From contig NZ_LGIC01000007.1 of NCBI RefSeq assembly GCF_001294535.1, positions 62,001 through 126,000 on the forward strand: DNA of 64,000 bases, in the 5' to 3' direction. The position numbers and the translations under genes were made by a program. The stretch's first letter is position 1. Every line of letters begins with the position of its first letter. Of this stretch, positions 52,865 through 61,945 are shown one piece after another. The DNA is from Cypionkella psychrotolerans. Its GTDB lineage: Bacteria > Pseudomonadota > Alphaproteobacteria > Rhodobacterales > Rhodobacteraceae. The notes under the pieces were generated by a model, which was not told the DNA's origin, made no database searches, and saw only the letters and a list, made by a program, of their open reading frames with translations.

Positions 52865-53269
52865 TTAAGCGCGCAGGCGCGATTGATAGTCGTGCGCCTT
52901 CCAGTTGGCGCGGGACTTCCACTGCGCTTCGGGCTGGCGGGCGGCCATCTCGTCAGGGATTTCCACATCGTCAAAGCCGGTGCGCCGTGCCATCGGGTAT
53001 TGATCGGCGATCACCGGACCCATGGCGCGCAGGTGGCCCTTGTAACCAAGCGCGCGCAGGCGGTGGCCGATGGTGAAAGCGCGACCATCGCTGAACGCCG
53101 GGAAGGCGATGCGGATCAGGGTCAGATCGGCCAAGTAGGGCAACAAAGCCTCGGGCGCGTCGGTGTGCAGCAGGTCCACCGTGCCTTGGTGGCTGGCGAT
53201 GTCGGCCAAGGCCACGGCGGAGACTTCGGGGGCGGGCGAAAAACCCTGATCGGTGACGAGGACGCTCAT
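52865..53269 (-). CDS. DUF934 protein of sulfate assimilation
   Basis: A 134-aa protein: RIAFPAFSDGRAFTIGHRLR ALGYKG is the DUF934 signature (given here as RIAFPAFSDGRAF and ALGYKGHLRAMGPVIADQ), with FDDVEIPD near the end. It is found with cysH and cysI in many proteobacteria, but its reaction is not known. ATG 53269 overlaps the cysH stop by 4 bp. Confidence 0.85.
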   Translation of the reverse strand: MSVLVTDQGFSPAPEVSAVALADIASHQGTVDLLHTDAPEALLPYLADLTLIRIAFPAFSDGRAFTIGHRLRALGYKGHLRAMGPVIADQYPMARRTGFDDVEIPDEMAARQPEAQWKSRANWKAHDYQSRLRA

Positions 53270-54015
53270 GCGGCGGTATCCTTTCTGATCGGCACGGCTT
53301 TGCCATTGATAAAATGGATGCCGCATTCGGTTTTGCCCTGACCGCGCCAGCGGCCTGAACGGGGGTCTTCGCCGGGGGCGACTTTGCTGGTGCAAGGTGC
53401 GCAGCCGATGCTGGGGTAGCCTTGGGCGACCAGCGGGTGGCGCGGCAGGCGGTTGTTGACGATGTATTCTTCCAGATCGTCGCGGCCCCAATGGGCGAGG
53501 GGATTGACCTTGATGCGGGTGTCGCCCTCGGCTTCAAAGAACTCCACCGCTTGCCGGGTCGAGCCTTGGAAGCGTTTGCGCCCGGTGATCCATCCGTCAA
53601 ACGGCGTGAGGGCGCGTTCCAAGGGTTCGACCTTGCGCACGCCGCAGCAGGCGTCGGTGTTGAACTGGTGCAGCGTGTTGTCGGGGTCTTCAAACGCCAC
53701 ACGGGGCTGGGCGGCGCGGATGGTGCGCACGTCGCAAAGGTGGAGTTTCTCGGCCAGCTCGCGCTGGTAGTCGAGGGTTTCCTGAAACAACATCCGGGTG
53801 TCGATGAACAGCACCGGGGTTTCCGGGGCGATCACCGAGACGAGGTGCAGCAGTACCACCGATTCCGCGCCGAACGATGACACAAGTGCGACTTGCCCCA
53901 GATCATCATCCTTCAGTGCGTGTTCCAACACCGAAGTCGCGGCATGGTGTTTGTAGCGGGCGTTCAGCGCTGTGACACGCTCGGCGACCGAGCCTGCGGG
54001 GAAATCACGCGGCAT
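53266..54015 (-). CDS. cysH: Adenylylsulfate reductase, [4Fe-4S] assimilatory type
   Basis: A 249-aa thiol-dependent reductase that turns APS into sulfite. ALVSSFGAESVVLLHLVS holds the PP-loop; the four cluster cysteines are in TDACCGVRKVEPL and GYPSIGCAPCTS; the redox cysteine is in KTECGIHF. The double CC pair marks an APS, not PAPS, reductase. ATG 54015 lies 11 bp inside the cysI gene and has GAAGG eight bases upstream. Confidence 0.93.
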   Translation of the reverse strand: MPRDFPAGSVAERVTALNARYKHHAATSVLEHALKDDDLGQVALVSSFGAESVVLLHLVSVIAPETPVLFIDTRMLFQETLDYQRELAEKLHLCDVRTIRAAQPRVAFEDPDNTLHQFNTDACCGVRKVEPLERALTPFDGWITGRKRFQGSTRQAVEFFEAEGDTRIKVNPLAHWGRDDLEEYIVNNRLPRHPLVAQGYPSIGCAPCTSKVAPGEDPRSGRWRGQGKTECGIHFINGKAVPIRKDTAA

Positions 54016-55675
54016 CACGACCGCCTTCAACGTCATAGAGCGCTGATTTGAACGGGGCGAAGCCGACGCGACGGTAGGTTTGCAGGAAGGTTTCCGAGGC
54101 ATCCTCGCGGATTTCAAGGTAGGCGCGGATGATACGCTCGATGGCGGGGACGATTTCGTCATAGGCGAAACCGGGGCCGGTTTTCTCGCCAATGCTGGCG
54201 GTCTCGGTGCCGTCACCACCCAGAGTGATCTGGTAGTTTTCGACGCCCGCACGGTCCAGCCCCAAGATGCCGATATGGCCGACATGGTGGTGGCCGCAGG
54301 CGTTGATGCAGCCGGAGATTTTGATCTTCAGCGGGCCGACGTCATGCTCCAGCTTCAACTCCTCAAACCGCAGCGCGATTTCTTGCGCGACCGGGATCGA
54401 GCGCGCAGTGGCAAGGGCGCAATAATCCATGCCGGGGCAGGCAATGATATCGCTGATCAGGCCAATATTGGCAGTTCCGAGCCCCGCGTGGACAAGGGCG
54501 GCATGCACCGCTGGCAGGTCGGATTTATGCACATGCGGCAGGATGACGTTCTGCTCATGGCTGATGCGCAGGTCGTTGTGGCCGTATTTCTCGGCAAGGT
54601 CGGCCATGACGCGCATCTGAACGCTGGTGGCATCGCCGGGGGTTTCGCCGTGGGCTTTCACCGAAATGGTGACGATCGCGTATTGGTCGTTACGGTGTTG
54701 CGCGAGGTTGGTATCGACCCAAGCGCGGAACGACGGATCGGCTTTGTAGAAGGCGTCATAGCCATCGGTGGGCGCATTGCGGAAGGCCGGGGGGGCGAAG
54801 GCGGCGCGGATGTCATCGAGCAGGACTTGGTCGGCACCGCCAAATTGCAGGCGGGTTTCCAGGAAGCGTTCTTCGATCATCCGGGAAATCTCTTCCCGGC
54901 CAGTCTCATGCACGGTGATCTTAATGCGGGCTTTGTATTTGTTATCGCGGCGGCCCAGCACGTTGTAGACCGACAGCACGGCCTCGACATAGGGCAGCAG
55001 GTCGGCGACGGGCAGGAAATCGCGCACGGTGAAGGCGATCATCGGAGTGCGGCCAAGACCGCCGCCGACCATGACTTCAAAGCCGGGCTCGCCAGCGGCA
55101 TTGCGGACCATGCGCAGGCCAATGTCATGGGCTTTGGTGACGGCGCGGTCGTTCGGGCTGCCGGTGATGGCGATCTTGAACTTGCGCGGCAGGAATTGGA
55201 ATTCCGGGTGGTCGGTGGACCACTGGCGGAGCAATTCGGCGTAGGGGCGGGGGTCTTCGATCTCATCCGCGGCGGCACCCGCAAAATGGTCGGCGGTGAC
55301 GTTGCGCACGCAGTTGCCAGAGGTCTGGATCGCGTGCATTTCGACATCGGCCAGGGCGCTAAGGATCGCGGGCACGTCGGGCAGTTTCGGCCAGTTGAAC
55401 TGGATGTTCTGCCGGGTGGTGAAATGACCGTAGCCTTTGTCCCATGTATCAGCGATCAGCGCGAGTTGGCGCATTTGATTGGGATTGAGCGTGCCATAGG
55501 GGATGGCGACGCGCAGCATGTAGGCGTGCAGTTGCAGATAAAGCCCGTTCATCAGGCGCAGTGGTCGGAATTCATCCTCTGTCAGGCTGCCATCCAGACG
55601 GCGGGTCACTTGATCAGAAAACTGCGCGACGCGGGCGCGGACGAAGGATTCGTCGAAGTCGGAATAGTTATACAT
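54005..55675 (-). CDS. cysI: Sulfite reductase (ferredoxin-type), hemoprotein
   Basis: A 556-aa siroheme and [4Fe-4S] enzyme that reduces sulfite to sulfide. It has two nitrite/sulfite reductase ferredoxin-like half-domains and the cluster cysteines in IACPGMDYCALATARS and GCINACGHHHVGHIG. FTTRQNIQFNW and VRNVTADHFAG are conserved. The start MYNYSDFDES at 55675 overlaps the DUF2849 stop. It belongs to the operon DUF2849-cysI-cysH-DUF934. Confidence 0.94.
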   Translation of the reverse strand: MYNYSDFDESFVRARVAQFSDQVTRRLDGSLTEDEFRPLRLMNGLYLQLHAYMLRVAIPYGTLNPNQMRQLALIADTWDKGYGHFTTRQNIQFNWPKLPDVPAILSALADVEMHAIQTSGNCVRNVTADHFAGAAADEIEDPRPYAELLRQWSTDHPEFQFLPRKFKIAITGSPNDRAVTKAHDIGLRMVRNAAGEPGFEVMVGGGLGRTPMIAFTVRDFLPVADLLPYVEAVLSVYNVLGRRDNKYKARIKITVHETGREEISRMIEERFLETRLQFGGADQVLLDDIRAAFAPPAFRNAPTDGYDAFYKADPSFRAWVDTNLAQHRNDQYAIVTISVKAHGETPGDATSVQMRVMADLAEKYGHNDLRISHEQNVILPHVHKSDLPAVHAALVHAGLGTANIGLISDIIACPGMDYCALATARSIPVAQEIALRFEELKLEHDVGPLKIKISGCINACGHHHVGHIGILGLDRAGVENYQITLGGDGTETASIGEKTGPGFAYDEIVPAIERIIRAYLEIREDASETFLQTYRRVGFAPFKSALYDVEGGRDAA

Positions 55676-55976
55676 GGTACAGATCCACTTGCTTGCCGTG
55701 GGCATAGTTGGAGGGGCCACGGGTGCGGAAAGCCTCGCGGAAATGCACAGGCTCGGGGCCGTTTGGGCCAGCCTTGGCATCGGCCAAATACGCGCCGACG
55801 ATCACATTCCGTTGGGCGGCCCCAAACAGCAGGCGGATTTGCGCGTGGGCTTCGTCCTCGATCAACTCGGCCTCATGATGCTGGCGCGACCAACGGTCAT
55901 CGGCGGTGAGATAGACCACGTCGCCTTCCCGCAGATCATTGGCGGTGACGACTTTCGGGATAAACTGGCGGCTCAT
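55668..55976 (-). CDS. DUF2849 protein
   Basis: A 102-aa protein: MSRQFIPKVVTANDLREGDV, VYLTADDRWSRQHHEAELIE, AYLADAKAGPNGPEPVHFRE and a tail ending YAHGKQVDLYHV. It is the first gene of the sulfate reduction operon and overlaps cysI by 8 bp. DUF2849 proteins are found before cysI in Rhodobacterales and Rhizobiales; the role is unknown. In many of those genomes a siroheme synthase gene (cysG) precedes it, but here a divergent Lrp gene does. Confidence 0.85.
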   Translation of the reverse strand: MSRQFIPKVVTANDLREGDVVYLTADDRWSRQHHEAELIEDEAHAQIRLLFGAAQRNVIVGAYLADAKAGPNGPEPVHFREAFRTRGPSNYAHGKQVDLYHV

Positions 55977-56211
55977 GCTTGTGTCCCTTTGGGAGTGGTC
56001 GGTGTGGCGGTGTCGGTCGCCGCGAGGCGGTAGTGGATCGCGCGACGTCCTGCAAGAGCAGTTGGGCAGGTCGTGGCGTGATCGCGTTGTTTTACCCATC
56101 CAATATAGGATATTTTCCCCTGTTTTCGCCAGTCCCCCTTGCGGATAAGGAAGAATGTTCCGATACTCGGGCGGAATGGAATGAATTTCCGCAAAGCAAG
56201 GTGTCTGGCGA

Positions 56212-56673
56212 ATGGCGGCCCAGTTGGATGAGTTGGATCGGAAAATTCTTGCAGAGTTGCAAGAGGATGCCGAGCAGTCGTTGGATGAAATCGCCCGCAA
56301 GGTGGGCAGCTCAAAGACCCCGGTGTGGAACCGTATCCGGCGGATGCGTGAGCAGGGGGTGATCCTGAAACAGACGGCCCTGCTGGATGCCGAAAGCTTG
56401 GGGTTGGAGGCGTGTTTCTTCGTACTGATCCGCACCTCGGAACATGAAGCCGACTGGCAGCGCAAGTTTTTGCAGGTTTTGCGAAGCCGCCCCGAGGTGC
56501 TGGAGGCGCACCGTTTGGCGGGCGATATCGACTATATCCTGAAGGTGCGAGTGAAGAACGCGCGGGCCTATGACACGTTTTATCAGGCGCTGATTTCGGA
56601 AGTGAAGATTTATAACGTGACAGCACTTTTGAGCATGGAAGAAATCAAGGCGACAACGGTGTTGCCGCTATAG
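56212..56673 (+). CDS. Lrp/AsnC family regulator divergent from the sulfate reduction operon
   Basis: A 153-aa regulator. The N-terminal winged helix is AQLDELDRKILAELQEDAEQ and VGSSKTPVWNRIRRMREQGV; residues about 65-150 form the RAM effector domain ending MEEIKATTVLPL. It is divergent from DUF2849-cysI-cysH, with 235 bp between, so it is a good candidate regulator of cysteine synthesis there; the ligand is not known. The ATG has no strong Shine-Dalgarno. Confidence 0.88.
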   Translation: MAAQLDELDRKILAELQEDAEQSLDEIARKVGSSKTPVWNRIRRMREQGVILKQTALLDAESLGLEACFFVLIRTSEHEADWQRKFLQVLRSRPEVLEAHRLAGDIDYILKVRVKNARAYDTFYQALISEVKIYNVTALLSMEEIKATTVLPL

Positions 56674-56760
56674 CCAAGGCGAAATTCAAAAAAGTCGAAT
56701 TTCACGGGGCGTTTTGCGCCTTTCCGCCCGTTGTGATGACAGGGCCATCTGATCCTCTAC

Positions 56761-56832
56761 GCCGCCCCGGACTTGATCCGGGGCCTCACCTTATCCCTGA
56801 AGCGCAGATGCCCCGGATCAAGTCCGGGGCGG
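56761..56832. repeat. CCCCGGACTTGATCCGGGG repeat, inverted pair
   Basis: GCCGCCCCGGACTTGATCCG (56761 onward) and its reverse complement GCCCCGGATCAAGTCCGGGG (56810-56829) flank about 25 bp. Each half is itself palindromic (CCCCGGA-N5-TCCGGGG). A related copy with a T to G change in the core is at 10342-10370. It follows the Lrp gene and precedes the convergent P450 gene end. Confidence 0.75.
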
Positions 56833-56867
56833 GGTGGGATATGCGGGGGGCGGGTCAATGGGCAGCA

Positions 56868-58052
56868 CTAATCTGCCTGCACCATCAGCTTGGTCAGCCC
56901 ATGGAAGTGGTAGACATCGCCGTAAACCGGGGCCTCGACCAACCGCAGTTTCGGCAGGCGTTGGAACAGAATCGGCAAAGCGATTTGCAACTCCAGCCGG
57001 GCCAGCGGCGCGCCGACGCAGAAATGCAGGCCTGCGCCGAAGCTGACATGCGGCCTGACAGGGCGATTGGGTTGGAACTGGCCGGGTTTTTCCCAGAGGC
57101 CGGGGTCGCGGTTGGCTGCCGCCAGCAAAAGCGCCACCTGGTCGCCGCGATGGAACGTATGGCCCATCACCTCGATATCTTCATAGGCCCAGCGGGTGAA
57201 CATATGCAGCGCGGGATCGAAGCGCAGGATTTCCTCGATGCAGGTGTCTGCATTGGCTGCAGTGACGGTGTTGCCGGTTTGCAGCAGGGTTTTCACGCCA
57301 TTGCCGATGGTGTGGACGGTGGCCTCGTGGCCTGCGTTCAACAGCAGGATGCAGGTGGTGATCAGCTCATCTGTGGTCAGTTTCTCACCGGCTTCCTCGG
57401 CGGCGATCAGTGACGTAATCAGATCGTCGCGCGGGTCTTGGCGGCGGGCTTCGACATAGCCTCGCATGAAGGCGACGAAGGCCTCGGTTGCGGCAATCGC
57501 GCGGTCTTCGCGGGCGCGGTCACGGCCTGCCATATACATGCCGACCATCGCGTTGGACCATTTCAGCAGATCGTCTGACATGGATTCCGGCACACCCAGC
57601 AGGCGAGCGATGATGATAACCGGCAGTTTTTGGCCGAAATGTGCCAGCAGATCGAATGGGCCTTTCGGGAAGGCATCGATCAGCTGATGGGTGAGGGTTT
57701 CAATCTCGGGCTGCAAAGCTGCGATACGGCGCGAGGTGAAGGCGCGCAACACGAGGCCCCGCAGGCGGGTGTGGCGGGGCGGTTCCAGTTCCAGCATCGA
57801 ATGGGCTTCGACCGCGTAGAACGGCTTCAGGTGATCGGGGATTTTCGGGGCAAGTTCAACTGGTGCCTCGCGGCCAAAGCGACGGTCGCGGAAGATCGCA
57901 CTGCAGGCTGCGGCATTGCCGGTGCAGGCCATGTCGTATTCGGCCCAGTGGAAGAACGGGCCTGCCGCGCGGGCTTGTTCGTAGAACGGATAGGGGTTTT
58001 GCACGAAAGCGGGGTCAAGCGGCGATTGGTGTAGGGTTTTTATGCCAGCCAT
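56868..58052 (-). CDS. Cytochrome P450
   Basis: A 394-aa soluble bacterial P450 monooxygenase. The heme ligand is C345 in SFGAGLHFCVGAPLARLE, the K-helix E-x-x-R is in CIEEILR, and the I-helix AGHEAT holds the O2-activating threonine. ATG 58052 has GGAGG eight bases upstream. The gene starts 2 bp after the EamA transporter gene stop, so the two are coupled. No ferredoxin partner is next to it. Substrate unknown; class I partners could be the fpr above plus a ferredoxin elsewhere. Confidence 0.93.
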   Translation of the reverse strand: MAGIKTLHQSPLDPAFVQNPYPFYEQARAAGPFFHWAEYDMACTGNAAACSAIFRDRRFGREAPVELAPKIPDHLKPFYAVEAHSMLELEPPRHTRLRGLVLRAFTSRRIAALQPEIETLTHQLIDAFPKGPFDLLAHFGQKLPVIIIARLLGVPESMSDDLLKWSNAMVGMYMAGRDRAREDRAIAATEAFVAFMRGYVEARRQDPRDDLITSLIAAEEAGEKLTTDELITTCILLLNAGHEATVHTIGNGVKTLLQTGNTVTAANADTCIEEILRFDPALHMFTRWAYEDIEVMGHTFHRGDQVALLLAAANRDPGLWEKPGQFQPNRPVRPHVSFGAGLHFCVGAPLARLELQIALPILFQRLPKLRLVEAPVYGDVYHFHGLTKLMVQAD

Positions 58053-58054
58053 TT

Positions 58055-58981
58055 TCAAACCCTCCGTCCCAGCGGAATGATACCTTGGGCGATCAGCACG
58101 CCGATGGCGACAAGGCAAGCGGCGGCGGCTTGGCCCCAATCCCAGCGCCCGCCCAAGAGGAACAGGATGATCATGACGTAGAACGGGGCCGCGTTGATAT
58201 GCAGACCGGACAGGCCGATGCCGAGTTTCTCCACCGACATAATCCACATCAGCTGGCTGATCCCAAGTGATCCGACCGAAAAGGCCAGCAGCGCAAGTGT
58301 TTCTTTCCAGCCCCAAGCGCTGAAATCGGGCGGCGGGGTGCCAAAGGCGACGCCCAAAGCCGCGACAGTGGACACCGCGATGGCTGCACCGGAAATCGTC
58401 AGCGCGGTGCGGCCGATCGGCGAGAGGCCGGGGAAGGCGGTGACGGTCAGGCGGGAGCCCAAGGTGAAAGACAGCACCGAGCAGAAGCACAAAAGCGCGC
58501 CCAAACCCATGGACATGCCACCCGCTTTGAAATCCAGCGCCATCATCCCCCCAGCCAGCGACAGCAACAGACCCAGCACCAGCGCGAAGCTCAGTTTGCG
58601 GCCATCCAGCACAACCTCCAGCGCGATGCCGACCATCGGCAGGGTGGCCGAGATCACGGCCGCTGTGACAGCGCCACCACGGGCTTGGCCCTGGATCAAT
58701 AACCATGCGCCAAGCCCGATCAGGCTGCCGACGGCGATGCCTTTCAGCCAGTTGGCGCGCCGGAATGCCCCCGGCCCCTCCATCAGCGCCCAGACCGGTA
58801 AAAGGGCCAGGGCAGCGAGCGCCATCCGCAATGCGCTCAACTGATCAGCAGGCAGCAGCGGGATGATGAAATCGGCGGCAGGCAGGCCTGCGGCCCAGAT
58901 CAGCATCGAAGCCATGCAGATCAGGTTTGCGCCCAGCAGGCTGGGGACAGGGGTGGCGGGGATGTTGGCTTGTGCGCTCAT
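58055..58981 (-). CDS. EamA/DMT-family transporter
   Basis: A 308-aa membrane protein with ten hydrophobic helices in two EamA repeats (about 12-140 and 155-300), the second starting LGALLCFCSVLSFTLGSRLT. It is of the drug/metabolite transporter superfamily. It leads a two-gene unit with the P450, so it may export or import the P450 substrate or product. The start follows CCATGCTATGAGC, without a clear Shine-Dalgarno. Confidence 0.88.
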   Translation of the reverse strand: MSAQANIPATPVPSLLGANLICMASMLIWAAGLPAADFIIPLLPADQLSALRMALAALALLPVWALMEGPGAFRRANWLKGIAVGSLIGLGAWLLIQGQARGGAVTAAVISATLPMVGIALEVVLDGRKLSFALVLGLLLSLAGGMMALDFKAGGMSMGLGALLCFCSVLSFTLGSRLTVTAFPGLSPIGRTALTISGAAIAVSTVAALGVAFGTPPPDFSAWGWKETLALLAFSVGSLGISQLMWIMSVEKLGIGLSGLHINAAPFYVMIILFLLGGRWDWGQAAAACLVAIGVLIAQGIIPLGRRV

Positions 58982-59038
58982 AGCATGGGTCTAACAGGGC
59001 GCGCCCGTCCGGGCTGATCCGTCCGCGACGCGCGCAGG

Positions 59039-59782
59039 TCAAGCTGCGGCGAGGGCGGCGACAATCGCGCCGAAATCAGCGGCTTTCAGACTGGCCCCGC
59101 CAACCAAAGCGCCATCGACATCCGGCACCGCGAAGATTTCGGCTGCATTGGAGGGCTTGACCGAGCCGCCGTAGAGCAAGCGAGTTTTCGCGGCCTCTGC
59201 ACCGATATGCGCGGTCAGGCGCGCGCGCAGGAAGGCGTGAACCTCGGCGATTTGTGCTAAAGTGGGGGTGCGGCCGGTGCCGATGGCCCAAACGGGCTCG
59301 TAAGCCAGCACGAGGTTTGCGGAGGTGGCGGTTGCCGGCACCGAACCATCCAGTTGCGCGCCGATCACCGCAAGGGTGTCGCCCGCATCCCGCTGCGCTT
59401 CGGTCTCGCCCAGACACACCACAGCGATCAGACCTGCCGCGATGGCGGCCTCAGTTTTCGCCAACACCAAAGCATCGCTTTCGCCATGATCTGCGCGGCG
59501 CTCGGAATGGCCCAAGATCACATGACTTGCGCCCGCATCGGCCAGCATCACGGCAGAAATATCGCCGGTATGGGCTCCCGAGGCTTTCGGATGGCAATCC
59601 TGACCACCGACCTGCAGCGCCGATCCAGCAGCCAAAGCCGCCATCTGAGAAAGCAGCGTCGTGGGCGGGCAAAGCAGCATCTCACAGGCGGGCGCGGGAT
59701 GTGCGGCCAGAAGGGCAGCGACCTCGGCCAAAGCCGCCCGGTTGCCATTCATTTTCCAATTGCCTGCGGCCAGCTTCTTCAT
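59039..59782 (-). CDS. tpiA: Triosephosphate isomerase
   Basis: A 247-aa TIM-barrel enzyme that interconverts dihydroxyacetone phosphate and glyceraldehyde-3-phosphate. K10 in AAGNWKMNG, the histidine in ILGHSERR and the glutamate in [12 protein letters not shown] form the active site; [10 protein letters not shown] is the phosphate gripper. GGGGGG lies a few bases before the ATG. Length is normal. It starts a minus-strand run that stands alone in its promoter context. Confidence 0.97.
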   Translation of the reverse strand: MKKLAAGNWKMNGNRAALAEVAALLAAHPAPACEMLLCPPTTLLSQMAALAAGSALQVGGQDCHPKASGAHTGDISAVMLADAGASHVILGHSERRADHGESDALVLAKTEAAIAAGLIAVVCLGETEAQRDAGDTLAVIGAQLDGSVPATATSANLVLAYEPVWAIGTGRTPTLAQIAEVHAFLRARLTAHIGAEAAKTRLLYGGSVKPSNAAEIFAVPDVDGALVGGASLKAADFGAIVAALAAA

Positions 59783-60014
59783 CGCATCCCCCCAATGTTC
59801 GCCAAAGGGTTAGCGAAGCGCAGCGCCAAGGGAAAGCCCTTGCATTTGCTCTTTTGAAAATACTCATTCTGATCGCAACCCAGCGGCCAAAGCCAGCCCG
59901 AACCCTGTATCCCGCGCCCACCGCGCGTAAGCGCTCAAGGGTCTTGCGGCGGCAGCCGCGCGATCAGATCACGGGGATCAGGCCGAGTGCTGTCAGCAGA
60001 ACAACCGCAACGGA

Positions 60015-60365
60015 TCAGGCGTCTTTGAACTTGATACTTTCGCCGCAGCCACAAGCTTCAGCCACGTTGGGATTGTTGAACTTGAAGCCCGCTTGCAGCA
60101 GATCCATCTCGTAATCAATCTCGGTGCCGAACAGGAACATCTGCGCCATCGGCGCGATCAGTACCCTAGCTCCGTCTTGCTCGACCACTTCGTCCATCGG
60201 ATTGGCTTCCGCCACATAATCCATAGTGTATTCCATGCCCGCGCAGCCCCCCTTCTTGATGCCGATGCGCAGGCCTTGCGAGCCTTGCTTTGCCATCAGC
60301 CGCGCAATTTGCTTGGCGGCGATCGGGGTCAGGGTGACGGCGGCTTTGCCGGGGATGCCAAACAT
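60015..60365 (-). CDS. HesB/IscA-family Fe-S carrier (SufA-like)
   Basis: A 116-aa A-type carrier with the three cluster cysteines C40-like in GGCAGMEY and the CGCG pair in EACGCGESIKF. AAAGGA lies eight bases before the ATG. It is followed by, and 72 bp from, the SufT-like gene on the same strand. It carries Fe-S clusters to apoproteins. Distinguishing SufA from ErpA is not possible from sequence alone, but the partner SufT favours the SUF group. Confidence 0.85.
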   Translation of the reverse strand: MFGIPGKAAVTLTPIAAKQIARLMAKQGSQGLRIGIKKGGCAGMEYTMDYVAEANPMDEVVEQDGARVLIAPMAQMFLFGTEIDYEMDLLQAGFKFNNPNVAEACGCGESIKFKDA

Positions 60366-60437
60366 GGGGGTGGTCCTTTACGCTCTAGCGCCAAAGATAA
60401 GATCGCCGGGGTCATCCGACAAGGCCATAGCGTGGCG

Positions 60438-60803
60438 TTACATGAAGCCTAATTCCAGTCGCGCCTCGTCTGACATCATCTCCATCCCCCAAGGCGGATC
60501 AAAGGTCATGCCAACCTTGACCTCTTTCACCCCGGCGACGGGTTCGACTGCATCTTGCACCCAACCCGGCATCTCGCCCGCCACCGGGCAGCCGGGTGCG
60601 GTCAGAGTCATCAGGATTTCAACCGCGTTTTCCGGGCTGATTTCAATGGTATAGACCAGACCCAGATCATAGATATTCACCGGAATTTCCGGGTCATAGA
60701 CCGTGCGGCAAGCCTCTACGATCTGCTCATAGAGCGCGTGTTCGGTCGAGGAGGGGCGGATCAGGGGGGCACCCTCGATCTGGTCTTGCAGCTGGGTCAT
60801 CAC
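60438..60803 (-). CDS. sufT: DUF59/MIP18 Fe-S assembly protein, SufT type
   Basis: A 121-aa protein of the family that helps mature Fe-S proteins. DPEIPVNIYDLGLVYTIEIS and LTAPGCPVAGEMPGWVQDAV, with the conserved cysteine in APGCP, are typical, as is TFDPPWGMEMMSDEARLELG. Members end SUF operons (sufBCDS-sufT-sufA), but the rest of the SUF operon lies outside the window or upstream of the next gene on the right is not it. Confidence 0.85.
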   Translation of the reverse strand: MMTQLQDQIEGAPLIRPSSTEHALYEQIVEACRTVYDPEIPVNIYDLGLVYTIEISPENAVEILMTLTAPGCPVAGEMPGWVQDAVEPVAGVKEVKVGMTFDPPWGMEMMSDEARLELGFM

Positions 60804-60942
60804 ATTCTCACGCGGTTAGTTGAGTAATTATATAGGGAATGAGCAGCAAAGGTCCAGTGCGGCGAAGCGGTTTTCGAACTTGCGGGTTTGCGTGTCAAAT
60901 CTTGCGCCAGATCTTGCGTCAAATCCTAGGCTCAACCGAGAC

Positions 60943-61896
60943 CTAAAGTAGCCGGCGCGCCAACCCGGCGCGCCGGATCGCCCATGTCAGCAGGATCGAG
61001 CCCGCAACCGCCAGCAGATAGATCGCAGGCCGGGGCAGCGCGCTGTAGCGAAACAGCACCGCGCAAAACGCGACGTGGATGAAGTAAATCCCCGAGGCAT
61101 AATCCCCCAAGCGGCGGTCGGCCACCAGGGTGGAGCCTTTCAGCGCCAGCAACATCAGCGCCGGGGCCGCAAGGCCAAGTGCGAGCAGCGTATCATGCCC
61201 GACGCCCTTTGGGGCAAACCGCGCCAGAGCCAGCGATTCGACCAGCACCAGCGCCACGCCGATGCCCGCAGCCAGTTGCAGCCAACCGACGCGCAGGCGG
61301 GCCGCGATGCCCTCGCGCCGGATCAAGAACCCCACCAGCATGAAGGGCAAACACAGCAGCAAAGGATTGCGATTGGCCAGCAGCGGATCAGAAAAGATCA
61401 GCTTGTTGGGCGCGATCAGATTCCAAGCGATGCCATAGGTGACGGCAATGCCGGCAAAGAAAGTCAGGGCGGCCAACCAAGCCAGCACCCGACTTGACCA
61501 TGCCGCAACCCCCACGATCAGCGCCGCCGCCATCACCATTCCGGCCAGATACCACAGATGCCAATAGCCAAACAGCGCGCTGCGCAGGTTTTGCAGTGGC
61601 GAATGGGCCAGAAGCATCGGCCAATAGATCGGCAGATACAGCAGCATCCACAACGCATAAAGCTGGCCCGCGCGCCGGACATAGGCCCAGCCGCGCGCCC
61701 GCTCGACCGCAGCTTGCAGGAAATAGCCGTTGAACAGCAGAAAGATCGGCACGCCCAGCCGGAACAACCCGTCTCCGGTCAAAAGAATCGCCGTTCGTCC
61801 CAGCGGGGCGAACGGGTTGGCGTGAATGCCGACGACCATGAAAGCCAGAGCAAGCTTCAACGCATCAATGGCGCGACTGCGGTCCGCGCTGGACAT
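60943..61896 (-). CDS. Acyltransferase 3 family membrane protein
   Basis: A 317-aa protein with about ten membrane helices and the OafA-type start SRAIDALKLALAFMVVGIHA, where H-x-N with its histidine in VGIHANPFAP is the catalytic site. GDGLFRLGVPIFLLFNGYFL and FLIRREG are further features. Such enzymes add acetyl or other acyl groups to surface sugars. It is shorter than OafA and has no C-terminal SGNH domain. Substrate unknown. Confidence 0.88.
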   Translation of the reverse strand: MSSADRSRAIDALKLALAFMVVGIHANPFAPLGRTAILLTGDGLFRLGVPIFLLFNGYFLQAAVERARGWAYVRRAGQLYALWMLLYLPIYWPMLLAHSPLQNLRSALFGYWHLWYLAGMVMAAALIVGVAAWSSRVLAWLAALTFFAGIAVTYGIAWNLIAPNKLIFSDPLLANRNPLLLCLPFMLVGFLIRREGIAARLRVGWLQLAAGIGVALVLVESLALARFAPKGVGHDTLLALGLAAPALMLLALKGSTLVADRRLGDYASGIYFIHVAFCAVLFRYSALPRPAIYLLAVAGSILLTWAIRRAGLARRLL

Positions 61897-61945
61897 CAGG
61901 GGATCTGGCCTTACTGAGAGTTAAACTGAGAACGTGGCGTTATGT

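Noticed and set aside
54080-55909. Plus-strand open frame of 609 codons opposite cysI
   Set aside because: Antisense of cysI, which has all cluster motifs.
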